From Flavobacterium jejuense (GTDB lineage: Bacteria > Bacteroidota > Bacteroidia > Flavobacteriales > Flavobacteriaceae), in contig NZ_VEVQ02000004.1 in the NCBI RefSeq assembly GCF_006491595.2, positions 295,479 to 359,478 of the forward strand: a DNA stretch of 64,000 bases, given 5' to 3'. Each line of letters opens with the position of its first letter. Positions within the stretch are counted from its first letter, which is position 1. Below, one piece after another: positions 37,601 through 42,776 of the stretch. The translations under genes were made by a program, and so were the position numbers. The notes beneath the pieces were generated by a model. It saw nothing but the letters and a program-made list of their open reading frames with translations, searched no databases and was not told where the DNA came from.

Positions 37601-38621
37601 GTTAAATAATCCATTGAAGTACAACGATCCTAGTGGTGAGTTTGGTATATTAGCAGCGGTAATTGTTGGAGCTGTTATAAGTGCAACTAGTTATACTTTA
37701 ACAGCACTATTAGCGGATGTCCCTTTTACACCAGGAGGTTTTCTTAAAGCTTCCTTTATAGGAGCGTTAAGTGGAGCAGCCTCATTTGGTATTGGTGAAG
37801 CTGCCCAAGGGATACAACAATTTGGAACACGGTTTGTCTTTCAGGCTTTTGCACATGGATATACGCAAGGATTTGTTTCTGGAATACAAGGCGGAGATTT
37901 CTTTCAAAGTTTTGCAGCTGGAGCATTAAGTAGTATGGCAGCTGGTTTATGGTCTGGTGGTAGTTTAAAAGGAGGAGACGGCAATTGGGGTGGTCTTGGA
38001 GGGAAATTTTCACAAAGTACTGTTGGAATACTTTCTTTTGGAACTATTGCAGGTGGAGCTGGAGCAACTTTAACAGGAGGTAACTTTTGGACAGGTGCTG
38101 CAACTGGTTTGGTTGTTAGTGGGTTGAATCATGCGATGCATGGAGGATTTGGTAAAAAATATAAATTTAATGTTATGTTAGATGAAAGTGGAGCAAGAAA
38201 CGCTGGGCATCATGCTATTTCAGGTGAATTAGATGATGGAAAATATAGGTTTATTTCTAAAAATGGAACTTCAGATCCAGATGATGCAAATTTTAGTGGT
38301 GAAAGTTATTATACTGATAAAACTTTTGATAACATCGATGATATTCAAACATATTATGGTACTGAAATTACACCTGGTCATTCTTTTAATAAAATAGATG
38401 TTTATTCGATGACTAGAAATCAAATGAATAAAGCATTTACTGCTGGATTAATTGCTGCTAAACAAGATTATCATTTGTTTACAAATAGTTGTACTCATCT
38501 AGTTACAAAATCTCTTAATGCTGCTTATGGTATTCCTCGTTGGTATGAATATCGTATTATTCCAAGATTAAATCATAATTTTCAAAGATATTTTTACAAA
38601 AATTATCTTTATTCAGAATAA
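31653..38621 (+). CDS. Rhs polymorphic toxin with SpvB/FG-GAP head and papain/LRAT-like C-terminal tip
   Basis: 2322 residues. After a signal peptide (ending SSYSQ) comes a SpvB-like start (about 30-90), then FG-GAP/VCBS-type calcium loops (GDFDGDGRLDF, GDYNGDGISEV, DANGDGKSDIL, GDYNGDGKMDI, DTNGDGKSDMV; about 325-680). YD repeats fill about 1000-1620, and a carbohydrate-binding-like beta domain sits at about 1630-1775. The Rhs core (GRLYDAKVHRFLQPD to NDPSGE) is at about 1951-1996. A Gly-rich hydrophobic stretch (1997-2165) precedes a 157-residue tip. The tip has GHHAI (H2186/H2187), FISKNG and TNSCTHLVTKSL (C2280, H2282), reminiscent of permuted NlpC/P60 or LRAT-like enzymes. The lipoprotein gene downstream is the likely immunity gene. 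Confidence 0.9.
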   Translation: MRKFLLLAFLFICISSYSQTNNYHDTQGQFEVSENGQAVYTLPIALPPSIQDVGPTINLIYANGQMGGIAGQGWSISSISAITRMATRKDIDGYVDGVDFDVNDKLALDGQRLQLVSGNYWEDGSVYKTEVLSNSKIELFGSGTAMYFIVTSPDGSRSWYGNYGGMNAVDLTAFYIVRFEDTTGNFLTYHYIKPYNKALCIGEIKFSANVNGLSTPLNNIKFNYKLAKRAEYAYIKGIKHEKAELLDNIQVKTNNVLFRKYQLTHIVDPQLGYERVSQIQEFNGALEPANPVVFEYNTTSNHNQGTEIKTTYNNNLYFNNIDLSGDFDGDGRLDFIADNGLYRNLFQGNSGQAPITLPSAFSSIRNEAKFTATTLLNEKLNQFNSMVGSAETTTDITFKIFNYDQNNIVNTYNKQIVFDNMGNNPNNFTINPRPGSIPTPYLKTNNEYYEGDYNGDGISEVLIVSSINEITIGDGRDRIRTNEGYNYHILDLNINSSVVLNSSGYVNVQNSSVLDGYIPPVVISPKGDIIHTSVQKLHKRFVLDANGDGKSDILIINDNKTYKIVTFNQLTQAPWIEAELIGEGIIDNYSKTKDILFGDYNGDGKMDIMLPDTEGGANQSLWHIYYSNPKPAGGSFFEKESHNIVEYWPNTGSYYNTQTHFSKYYALDTNGDGKSDMVRVWFKYYKPNWTINDHNTQWQITTFVNNIGNTQIPNGSSKFTADYVSPCETINTSFGSFQNCNHDSDSPDIVIPVVSNYRYAGLNRDIVVVHNHYNKAYFIKFNKNVAQDARITKVTSSGGNIVNEVEYATMESSSLNNGFGNLNEFYSSSNSLNYPYLEIKRLPTNYLVSKIKNTVEGISRFQDFRYHGLQVHLHGLGSIGFKKTARSEWYQNSNSKRVWTISENRHDWRGAPERVYTQLLDAGFAFSFVNSGNPIGIINSSINAYQADIVNNSYRLALTSKETKDFVTGVTNKVGYTYDNDYLLPVTVTTKNYTNNPNSPDATKVVTSIFDNNPNGTGSDYHIGRPIEITTTTTAYGDTFSTKESFNYANNRLVQTKKKGNVDADSDNYLVEDYEYNLVGNLIKKTISTSGYTAPQAISAPRVVEYTYDSTERFVKTSKDIEGLVTTNVSFHPLYGLVTETKSPFDLTSKTEYDNWGKTIKITDYLNKNVNVTYAKVSNEYTVTKNGDDGSSSIEVSDALGRIKKTGVKTINGNWSYKSVEYDIKGRKYKESDPYESTPALWTVSSFDDYNRLISTVAPTGLTTTINYSGLTVTANDGTKTTSSTKNANGHVISSSDNGGVINFKYFANGNLKESDYSGTKVKMEYDEWGRKTKLIDPSAGTYEYKQNVLGEVYYESTPNGVTNTKYDAFGKVIETSIKGLNTNSKEVFTYDPTTKLITYSKFEDFINGSYDEYTYEYDSYKRLWRTNENRFLAFFQRATLYDDFGRPEREFYNMINTADGKQSVKWTKNTYKNGYHWQVLDADSNQILWQTNEVNARGQLTSANYGNGIGLNQGYDQFGYLQHSRHFNVMVNPVVDVLNLYTTFEPQRGNLTSRTNSLFNWTENFQYDNLDRLTHYTNGQGVQVEQIYETDGRIKENTLGKYNYSNTAKKYQNTSIDITAEAKAYYENRVGIFNDSMEQQVGWIFYSNNLFSYDNTVSKTGTTSLKISNPTTNEAVIHSENWVKNDNTQPTEYTYSVWVKSDGSNPEAEIFLFMKTENETGYFTLVDQKVTATSTEWVKIEKTVLVPANIKKLNIRLDNNATGVLWFDDVQIRRTSDPTPIERQLNISYNVWKSPFEIHETGVDRISFTYNHMNNRSAMFYGGMQADKMQRQYRKHYSADGSMEIKHNTYTDEVEFVTYVGGDGYTAPVVYKTDGAIGEYLFLHRDYLGSIVAISDISGNVVEKRLFDAWGDVIKIVDGQGTTLTNFALLDRGYTGHEHLQSVALVHMNGRLYDAKVHRFLQPDNYIQDPYNTQNYNRYGYVLNNPLKYNDPSGEFGILAAVIVGAVISATSYTLTALLADVPFTPGGFLKASFIGALSGAASFGIGEAAQGIQQFGTRFVFQAFAHGYTQGFVSGIQGGDFFQSFAAGALSSMAAGLWSGGSLKGGDGNWGGLGGKFSQSTVGILSFGTIAGGAGATLTGGNFWTGAATGLVVSGLNHAMHGGFGKKYKFNVMLDESGARNAGHHAISGELDDGKYRFISKNGTSDPDDANFSGESYYTDKTFDNIDDIQTYYGTEITPGHSFNKIDVYSMTRNQMNKAFTAGLIAAKQDYHLFTNSCTHLVTKSLNAAYGIPRWYEYRIIPRLNHNFQRYFYKNYLYSE

Positions 38622-38647
38622 TGTCTTAGTATTTAAACAGTTATTTT

Positions 38648-39088
38648 ATGAGAAATATATTTATTATGAGCATTTTAATTATTAATTTTTCTTGTTCTAA
38701 AGATGATTTTATTGTAAATCCAAGAAGTGTAAAAGAGTCAAAAGAAAGAAATGCTTTTATTAAAGAGTTCGTTGGGGATAATTCAATCATTACTATAAAT
38801 AATAATAAGTATTTATTGAAAGAAATTTATTTATCATACAAGATTGATAGTAAAAAAGTCCATAAACAAGCTATGTCTTTAATTTTTAAAACAATTGATT
38901 TTAAAACTCAAAAACTTGATTGTCCTGATGATTATACCAAATTTGAACTAATTGTAGGTGATAAAAAGTATGATATGTCAACTAATTCACGTAATTTGGT
39001 AAGTACAATACCTATTAATACAAGTAATTTCACATTAATATATTATGATAAAAAAATAAAGAACAGTATAAATTTTAAAGAAAAATAA
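38648..39088 (+). CDS. Small lipoprotein, candidate immunity protein for the Rhs tip
   Basis: 146 residues, unrelated to any family I know. The N-terminus is a lipoprotein signal with the lipobox ending at Cys16 (INFSC), followed by S-K-D-D. That resembles the lipoprotein export signal K-(D/E)2 described for surface lipoproteins of Capnocytophaga. The rest is basic and beta-rich. Its place 26 bp after the rhs gene is where toxin immunity genes sit. Envelope or surface placement would suit a toxin intercepted outside the cytoplasm, for example one acting on peptidoglycan or membranes. Immunity function is inferred from position only. Confidence 0.65.
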   Translation: MRNIFIMSILIINFSCSKDDFIVNPRSVKESKERNAFIKEFVGDNSIITINNNKYLLKEIYLSYKIDSKKVHKQAMSLIFKTIDFKTQKLDCPDDYTKFELIVGDKKYDMSTNSRNLVSTIPINTSNFTLIYYDKKIKNSINFKEK

Positions 39089-39288
39089 AAAAATAGTTTT
39101 AAAACTATTAAATACAAATCTTGTCGTGTTGTAGTTTTATTTTTTGATATTTCTTTTTAAATTATAACTTGTTTATTCATGGTTTTTTAGCTAATAACAT
39201 CTTGTGAATAGAATATAAGTTACATAGTATTGAGACTACAGAAATAAGTAGTTGTACTCTTTTTATTGACAACTGCTATGCTTATTAA
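39089..39288 (+). other. Non-coding spacer at the right end of the Rhs cassette
   Basis: About 200 AT-rich bases without a credible gene. A small palindrome (AATAGTTTTAAAACTATT) directly after the lipoprotein stop may be a weak terminator. The spacer ends at the breakpoint (about 39288/39289) where receptor-gene sequence resumes. Confidence 0.5.
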
Positions 39289-39363
39289 GGTATCGCTGGC
39301 GGTAACAATGCTTTCTTCGGTTTAGGAAGAACATGGAACTTTACAGTTAGATATGAGTTTTAA
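39289..39363 (+). pseudogene. 3'-terminal fragment of a TonB-receptor gene (right direct repeat)
   Basis: These 75 bp encode G-I-A-G-G-N-N-A-F-F-G-L-G-R-T and then the WNFTVRYEF ending plus TAA stop, the same peptide that ends the intact receptor at 31094 apart from one Leu to Ile change. Base differences to the intact copy are nearly all synonymous. An in-frame TAA at 39286 directly precedes it, so nothing is translated through. It is a relic of a receptor gene that once continued upstream, with its own terminator directly downstream. Confidence 0.9.
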
Positions 39364-39384
39364 ATAATATTTTGAATTAGTTTT

Positions 39385-39416
39385 AAAAGAGGTTGTAAAA
39401 TACAACCTCTTTTTTA
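39385..39416 (+). terminator. Terminator after the receptor-gene fragment
   Basis: A 13-bp perfect stem (AAAAGAGGTTGTA / TACAACCTCTTTT) with a 3-nt loop and a T run. It differs from the terminator after the intact receptor. Confidence 0.88.
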
Positions 39417-39419
39417 TTT

Positions 39420-39427
39420 TATATTTG
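39420..39427 (+). promoter_or_regulatory. -7 box (TATATTTG) close to the atpZ start
   Basis: TATATTTG ends only 4 bp before the GTG start at 39432, so the transcript may be leaderless or begin at the start codon. A TTG at 39393-39395 is 24 bp upstream, a little far, and lies inside the terminator stem. Confidence 0.4.
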
Positions 39428-39431
39428 TCAA

Positions 39432-39644
39432 GTGAAAAAAAACAATTATAATAAGTGGTTGGCATTGATTACTATTCCTTTTCAAATGGGAGCAGTAATT
39501 TTTATTTTTAATTATTTAGGAAAACTTCTAGATGAAAAATATCAAACAACTTACTATGTAAAAGGAGTAACTCTATTTGGGGTTTTTATAGCACTTTATT
39601 TTATAATTAGGCAAGTAAATCAAATTAATAAAGAGGACAAATAA
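39432..39644 (+). CDS. AtpZ/AtpI family ATP synthase accessory protein
   Basis: 70 residues with two membrane spans (about 10-30 and 42-62) and a GKLLDEKY link, matching the small AtpZ/AtpI proteins that precede ATP synthase genes and help c-ring assembly or Mg2+/Ca2+ transport. The GTG start at 39432 keeps the conserved YNKWLALITIPFQMG opening; the next ATG (39486) would remove most of the first span. It begins the ATP synthase region. Confidence 0.8.
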   Translation: MKKNNYNKWLALITIPFQMGAVIFIFNYLGKLLDEKYQTTYYVKGVTLFGVFIALYFIIRQVNQINKEDK

Positions 39645-39693
39645 AACTTTATAGATAAAAATAAAGAATTGTCAAAAGACAAAATTTAAACAA

Positions 39694-40086
39694 ATGAAAT
39701 TCGATAAAACATTATACATACAATTTATATTATTTGTAATTGTGATTTTTTTAGCCAATTTATTAATAGTCTCTATTTTTCAATTGGAAACTAAATTTGA
39801 AAAAACAACTTATTCTTTAAGAAAAATGCTTGTTTTTTTTACTGTTTCAAGCCTTGTTTTATTAGTAATTCATGATTTTATACGGTATAAGAATAAAGAT
39901 ATCTTAGGATATGTTTTTATGGCTACACTAACAGTTAAAGTAATTTTAACTTATACTTTTATTGCTCCAGTACTAAAAGCAACTGTTGTAAATAGTTTTG
40001 AGAAAACCTATTTTTTCTGTTTATTTATTGTTTATTTATTTGTAGATGTCTATTTTACAGTTAGATTATTAAACAAAAAGACATAA
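39694..40086 (+). CDS. Small four-TM membrane protein of the atp locus (DUF6168-like)
   Basis: 130 residues, almost all in four hydrophobic segments (about 9-29, 44-62, 70-92, 102-122). The place between atpZ and atpB is where proteobacteria carry the AtpI/AtpR-type protein, so an assembly role for the ATP synthase membrane sector is likely. I cannot identify it from motifs alone; the DUF6168 label is from general resemblance. Confidence 0.65.
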   Translation: MKFDKTLYIQFILFVIVIFLANLLIVSIFQLETKFEKTTYSLRKMLVFFTVSSLVLLVIHDFIRYKNKDILGYVFMATLTVKVILTYTFIAPVLKATVVNSFEKTYFFCLFIVYLFVDVYFTVRLLNKKT

Positions 40087-40132
40087 AAGATAAAAAAAAT
40101 AGCAAATTCACAAAAAAAAGTATTTTAGAAAC

Positions 40133-40161
40133 TTGAAATATTAATTAAAATTGTACTTTTG
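40133..40161 (+). promoter_or_regulatory. Promoter of the atpBEFHAG operon
   Basis: TTG (40133-40135), 18 bp, TACTTTTG (40154-40161) is a very good Bacteroidota promoter. It overlaps a possible TTG start at 40159 and so argues that atpB begins at the ATG at 40204. Confidence 0.7.
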
Positions 40162-40203
40162 CAAAAATTTTTAACGACCGTAAAAAGAACATTTTATAAC
40201 GTT

Positions 40204-41379
40204 ATGGTGATTTCAAAAAGACCACTTCATGTATTAGTAGCTATCGCACTTGCGATGCTGCCTTTTTTTAGTTCAGCAAATACTATTTCAGACTCTACTC
40301 ATGTAGCTGTTGAAACAACTCACGAATCTCATGTTGAAGGACATGAAGCAGAAGAGCCTTTAGATAAAAAATCTAAAATCAAAGCTTTCATTGATCATCA
40401 CTTACAAGATTCTCATGATTTCAATTTCTTTTCTGATGAAGAAAAAGGATTACATTATGGGTTTTCTTTACCTGTGATATTATTTGATGATGGTTTGAAA
40501 GTTTTTTCTTCCTCAAAATTGCACCATGGTGAAGCTGTGGCTGAAGTTGATGGTAATTATTATAAATTACATCATGGTAAAATTTATAAAACAAATGCTT
40601 CGGGAGAATTAAACATGGATGAACACCATCATCCAACAAATGATAAACCTCTTGATTTTTCAATAACTAAAAATGTTGTGGCAATGTTAATTACCGCAAT
40701 GTTAATGTTCTTCTTGTTTGTAGGTTTAGCTAAATCTTATAAAAAAGGACCAATTCCAACAGGATTTGGTAGAGTTTTAGAACCGCTTATTATTTTTATT
40801 CGTGATGAAGTTGCTTTGCCAAATATTGGTGAGAAAAAATATAGAAAATTCATGGGTTATTTATTGACAGTGTTTTTCTTTATTTTAATTTTAAATTTAT
40901 TTGGGTTGACACCACTAGGAATTAACGTTACTGGAAATATAGCAATAACAGCTTGTTTGGCTTTATTTACCTATATTGTTACTCAATTTAGTGCTAATAA
41001 AGATTACTGGAAACATATTTTTTGGATGCCAGATGTTCCAATCTTAATGAAAATCGCTTTAATTCCAATTGAGATTTTAGGAACATTAACAAAACCATTC
41101 GCATTAATGATTCGTCTTTATGCAAATATTTCAGCAGGACACATTGTAGTGATGAGTTTAATAGGATTGATTTTTATTTTCAAGAATTGGATTGCTGGTC
41201 CATCATTTTTTGGATTAACATTATTTATTTCAGTTATTGAAATATTAGTGGCTTTTTTACAAGCATTTGTATTCACAATGTTATCTGCATTATTTATAGG
41301 TATGGCAGTTCAAGATCATCATCATGATGTAGAGCATAGTGAAGATATGTTAGGAGAGCATGATAACGCTATAGTTTAA
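40204..41379 (+). CDS. atpB: ATP synthase F0 subunit a
   Basis: 391 residues from the ATG at 40204. A longer frame from TTG 40159 is open, but that codon lies inside the promoter. The start chosen exposes a signal peptide (VISKRPLHVLVAIALAMLPF). A periplasmic region of about 150 residues rich in His, Asp and Glu follows, then the five to six membrane helices with PFALMIRLYANISAGH, whose Arg is essential for proton passage. A His-rich tail (DHHHDVEHSED) ends the protein. Long N-terminal extensions are common in Bacteroidota a-subunits. Confidence 0.93.
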   Translation: MVISKRPLHVLVAIALAMLPFFSSANTISDSTHVAVETTHESHVEGHEAEEPLDKKSKIKAFIDHHLQDSHDFNFFSDEEKGLHYGFSLPVILFDDGLKVFSSSKLHHGEAVAEVDGNYYKLHHGKIYKTNASGELNMDEHHHPTNDKPLDFSITKNVVAMLITAMLMFFLFVGLAKSYKKGPIPTGFGRVLEPLIIFIRDEVALPNIGEKKYRKFMGYLLTVFFFILILNLFGLTPLGINVTGNIAITACLALFTYIVTQFSANKDYWKHIFWMPDVPILMKIALIPIEILGTLTKPFALMIRLYANISAGHIVVMSLIGLIFIFKNWIAGPSFFGLTLFISVIEILVAFLQAFVFTMLSALFIGMAVQDHHHDVEHSEDMLGEHDNAIV

Positions 41380-41415
41380 TTTGATTTTTTTGTTTAATTA
41401 TTATATATATACATT

Positions 41416-41607
41416 ATGGAAATTCCAGGAATTGTTGGTGCAGGTTTAGTAGTAATCGGTGCTGGTTTAGGTTTAGGTAAGATCGGTGGATCTGCAATGG
41501 ATGCTATCGCTCGTCAACCAGAAGCTGCAGGAAAAATTCAAACTGCGATGATTATTATCGCGGCTTTATTAGAAGGAGTTGCTTTCGCAGCACTTTTCGC
41601 AGCTTAA
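41416..41607 (+). CDS. atpE: ATP synthase F0 subunit c
   Basis: 63 residues, a two-helix hairpin: glycine-rich first helix (GAGLVVIGAGLGLGKIGG), the polar loop ARQPEA, and the second helix with the proton-binding Glu in AALLEGVAFAALF. It forms the rotating c-ring. A stem-loop with a T run follows, which probably makes this message more abundant than the downstream genes, in keeping with several c-subunits per complex. Confidence 0.95.
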   Translation: MEIPGIVGAGLVVIGAGLGLGKIGGSAMDAIARQPEAAGKIQTAMIIIAALLEGVAFAALFAA

Positions 41608-41623
41608 TTAAAACAAATTAACA

Positions 41624-41657
41624 AAGATCTGCAACGGTTGGTTGCAGGTCTTGTTTT
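41624..41657 (+). terminator. Partial (attenuating) terminator between atpE and atpF
   Basis: A 12-bp stem (AAGATCTGCAAC / GTTGCAGGTCTT, one G-U pair), 5-nt loop, then TTG and a T run. It lies inside the operon, so some read-through must occur. Confidence 0.75.
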
Positions 41658-41695
41658 TAAAAAGAAATTAAAAAGAATAAATATAATTTTCAACA

Positions 41696-42196
41696 ATGGA
41701 TAAGTTAATTAACGATTTTTCATTTGGATTGTTTTTTTGGCAAGCATTAATATTAATAATATTAATACTTTTATTAGTTAAATTTGCATGGAAACCAATC
41801 ATGAATTCTATTACAGAACGTGAGGAAGGAATTAAAAATGCTTTGTTAGCAGCTGAAAATGCTAAGAAAGACATGCAAAACCTAAAAGCAGATAACGAAA
41901 AGTTATTAGCAGAAGCACGTGCTGAAAGAGATACAATGATTAAAGAAGCCCGTGAAATTAAAGAAAAAATGATTGCAGATGCTAAAGGAGAAGCACAAGC
42001 ACAAGGAGAAAAAATGATTGCTCAAGCAAAAGCAACTATTGAAGGAGAGAAAAATGCAGCTATGGCTGAAATTAAATCTCAAGTTTCTTCTTTATCTTTA
42101 GAAATTGCAGAAAAAATATTAAAAGGAGAATTAGCTAACAATGAAGCTCAAACGAAATTGGTTGAGAAGATGTTAGATGATGCTAAATTAAATTAA
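41696..42196 (+). CDS. atpF: ATP synthase F0 subunit b
   Basis: 166 residues: one N-terminal membrane helix (LFFWQALILIILILLLVKFAW), then a long charged coiled coil (WKPIMNSITEREEGIKNALL and the AEARAERD stretch) typical of the peripheral stalk. It holds F1 to the membrane sector together with the delta subunit encoded 2 bp downstream. Confidence 0.95.
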   Translation: MDKLINDFSFGLFFWQALILIILILLLVKFAWKPIMNSITEREEGIKNALLAAENAKKDMQNLKADNEKLLAEARAERDTMIKEAREIKEKMIADAKGEAQAQGEKMIAQAKATIEGEKNAAMAEIKSQVSSLSLEIAEKILKGELANNEAQTKLVEKMLDDAKLN

Positions 42197-42198
42197 GT

Positions 42199-42732
42199 AT
42201 GGCAACAAGTAGAGCAGCTATTCGATATGCTAAAGCTATTCTTGATATTGCACAAGCAAACAATACTACAGCAACTGTAAATAACGATATGTTAGCTATA
42301 GCAACTGCAGTAAAAGAAAGTAAAGAATTGAAAGATTTTTTACATAATCCTGTTGTAAAAGGACCTGCTAAATTTGCTGCAATATCAGAAGTTTTTGCTT
42401 CAGCACAAGAAGAAACAAAAGGATTATTTCGTTTATTACAAGAGAATAGTAGATTTGAAATTTTATCTGCAATTGCTTCTCAATATAATACCTTGTTTGA
42501 CGAATTAAATAATGTAGAAACGGCTATTGTTACAACAGCTATTCCTATGACAGCTGATTTAGAAACAAAAGTATTAGCTAAGATTGCTACTTTTTCAAAC
42601 AAAAAAATAACACTTAAAAATAATGTGGATCCAGCTATAATTGGTGGTTTTATTTTACGAATAGGTGATAAACAATATAATGCTTCTGTTGCAAATAGTT
42701 TGCAACAATTAAAAAGAGAGTTTAGTAATTAA
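42199..42732 (+). CDS. atpH: ATP synthase F1 subunit delta
   Basis: 177 residues with the OSCP/delta layout: the N-terminal helical domain opens with SRAAIRYAKAILDIAQ and the C-terminal domain closes with PAIIGGFILRIGDKQYNASV. It links the b stalk to the top of F1. Starts 2 bp after atpF. Confidence 0.94.
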   Translation: MATSRAAIRYAKAILDIAQANNTTATVNNDMLAIATAVKESKELKDFLHNPVVKGPAKFAAISEVFASAQEETKGLFRLLQENSRFEILSAIASQYNTLFDELNNVETAIVTTAIPMTADLETKVLAKIATFSNKKITLKNNVDPAIIGGFILRIGDKQYNASVANSLQQLKREFSN

Positions 42733-42776
42733 TAATAGTGATCGCACTTCTTTAAGTGTTAAAATTATAAATTAAA

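Noticed and set aside
39244..39288. Short in-frame peptide before the receptor fragment containing S-C-T-L-F
   Set aside because: It slightly resembles the toxin-tip motif (N-S-C-T-H-L), but the stretch is only about 15 codons with no further match, so a displaced-tip remnant cannot be claimed.
31095..39288. Transposon or integrase-borne island
   Set aside because: No transposase, integrase, terminal inverted repeats or short target duplication was seen; the only boundary signal is the receptor-gene direct repeat.
40159..40203. Upstream TTG start for atpB
   Set aside because: The TTG is part of the TACTTTTG promoter box, and starting there would put extra basic residues before a normal signal peptide.
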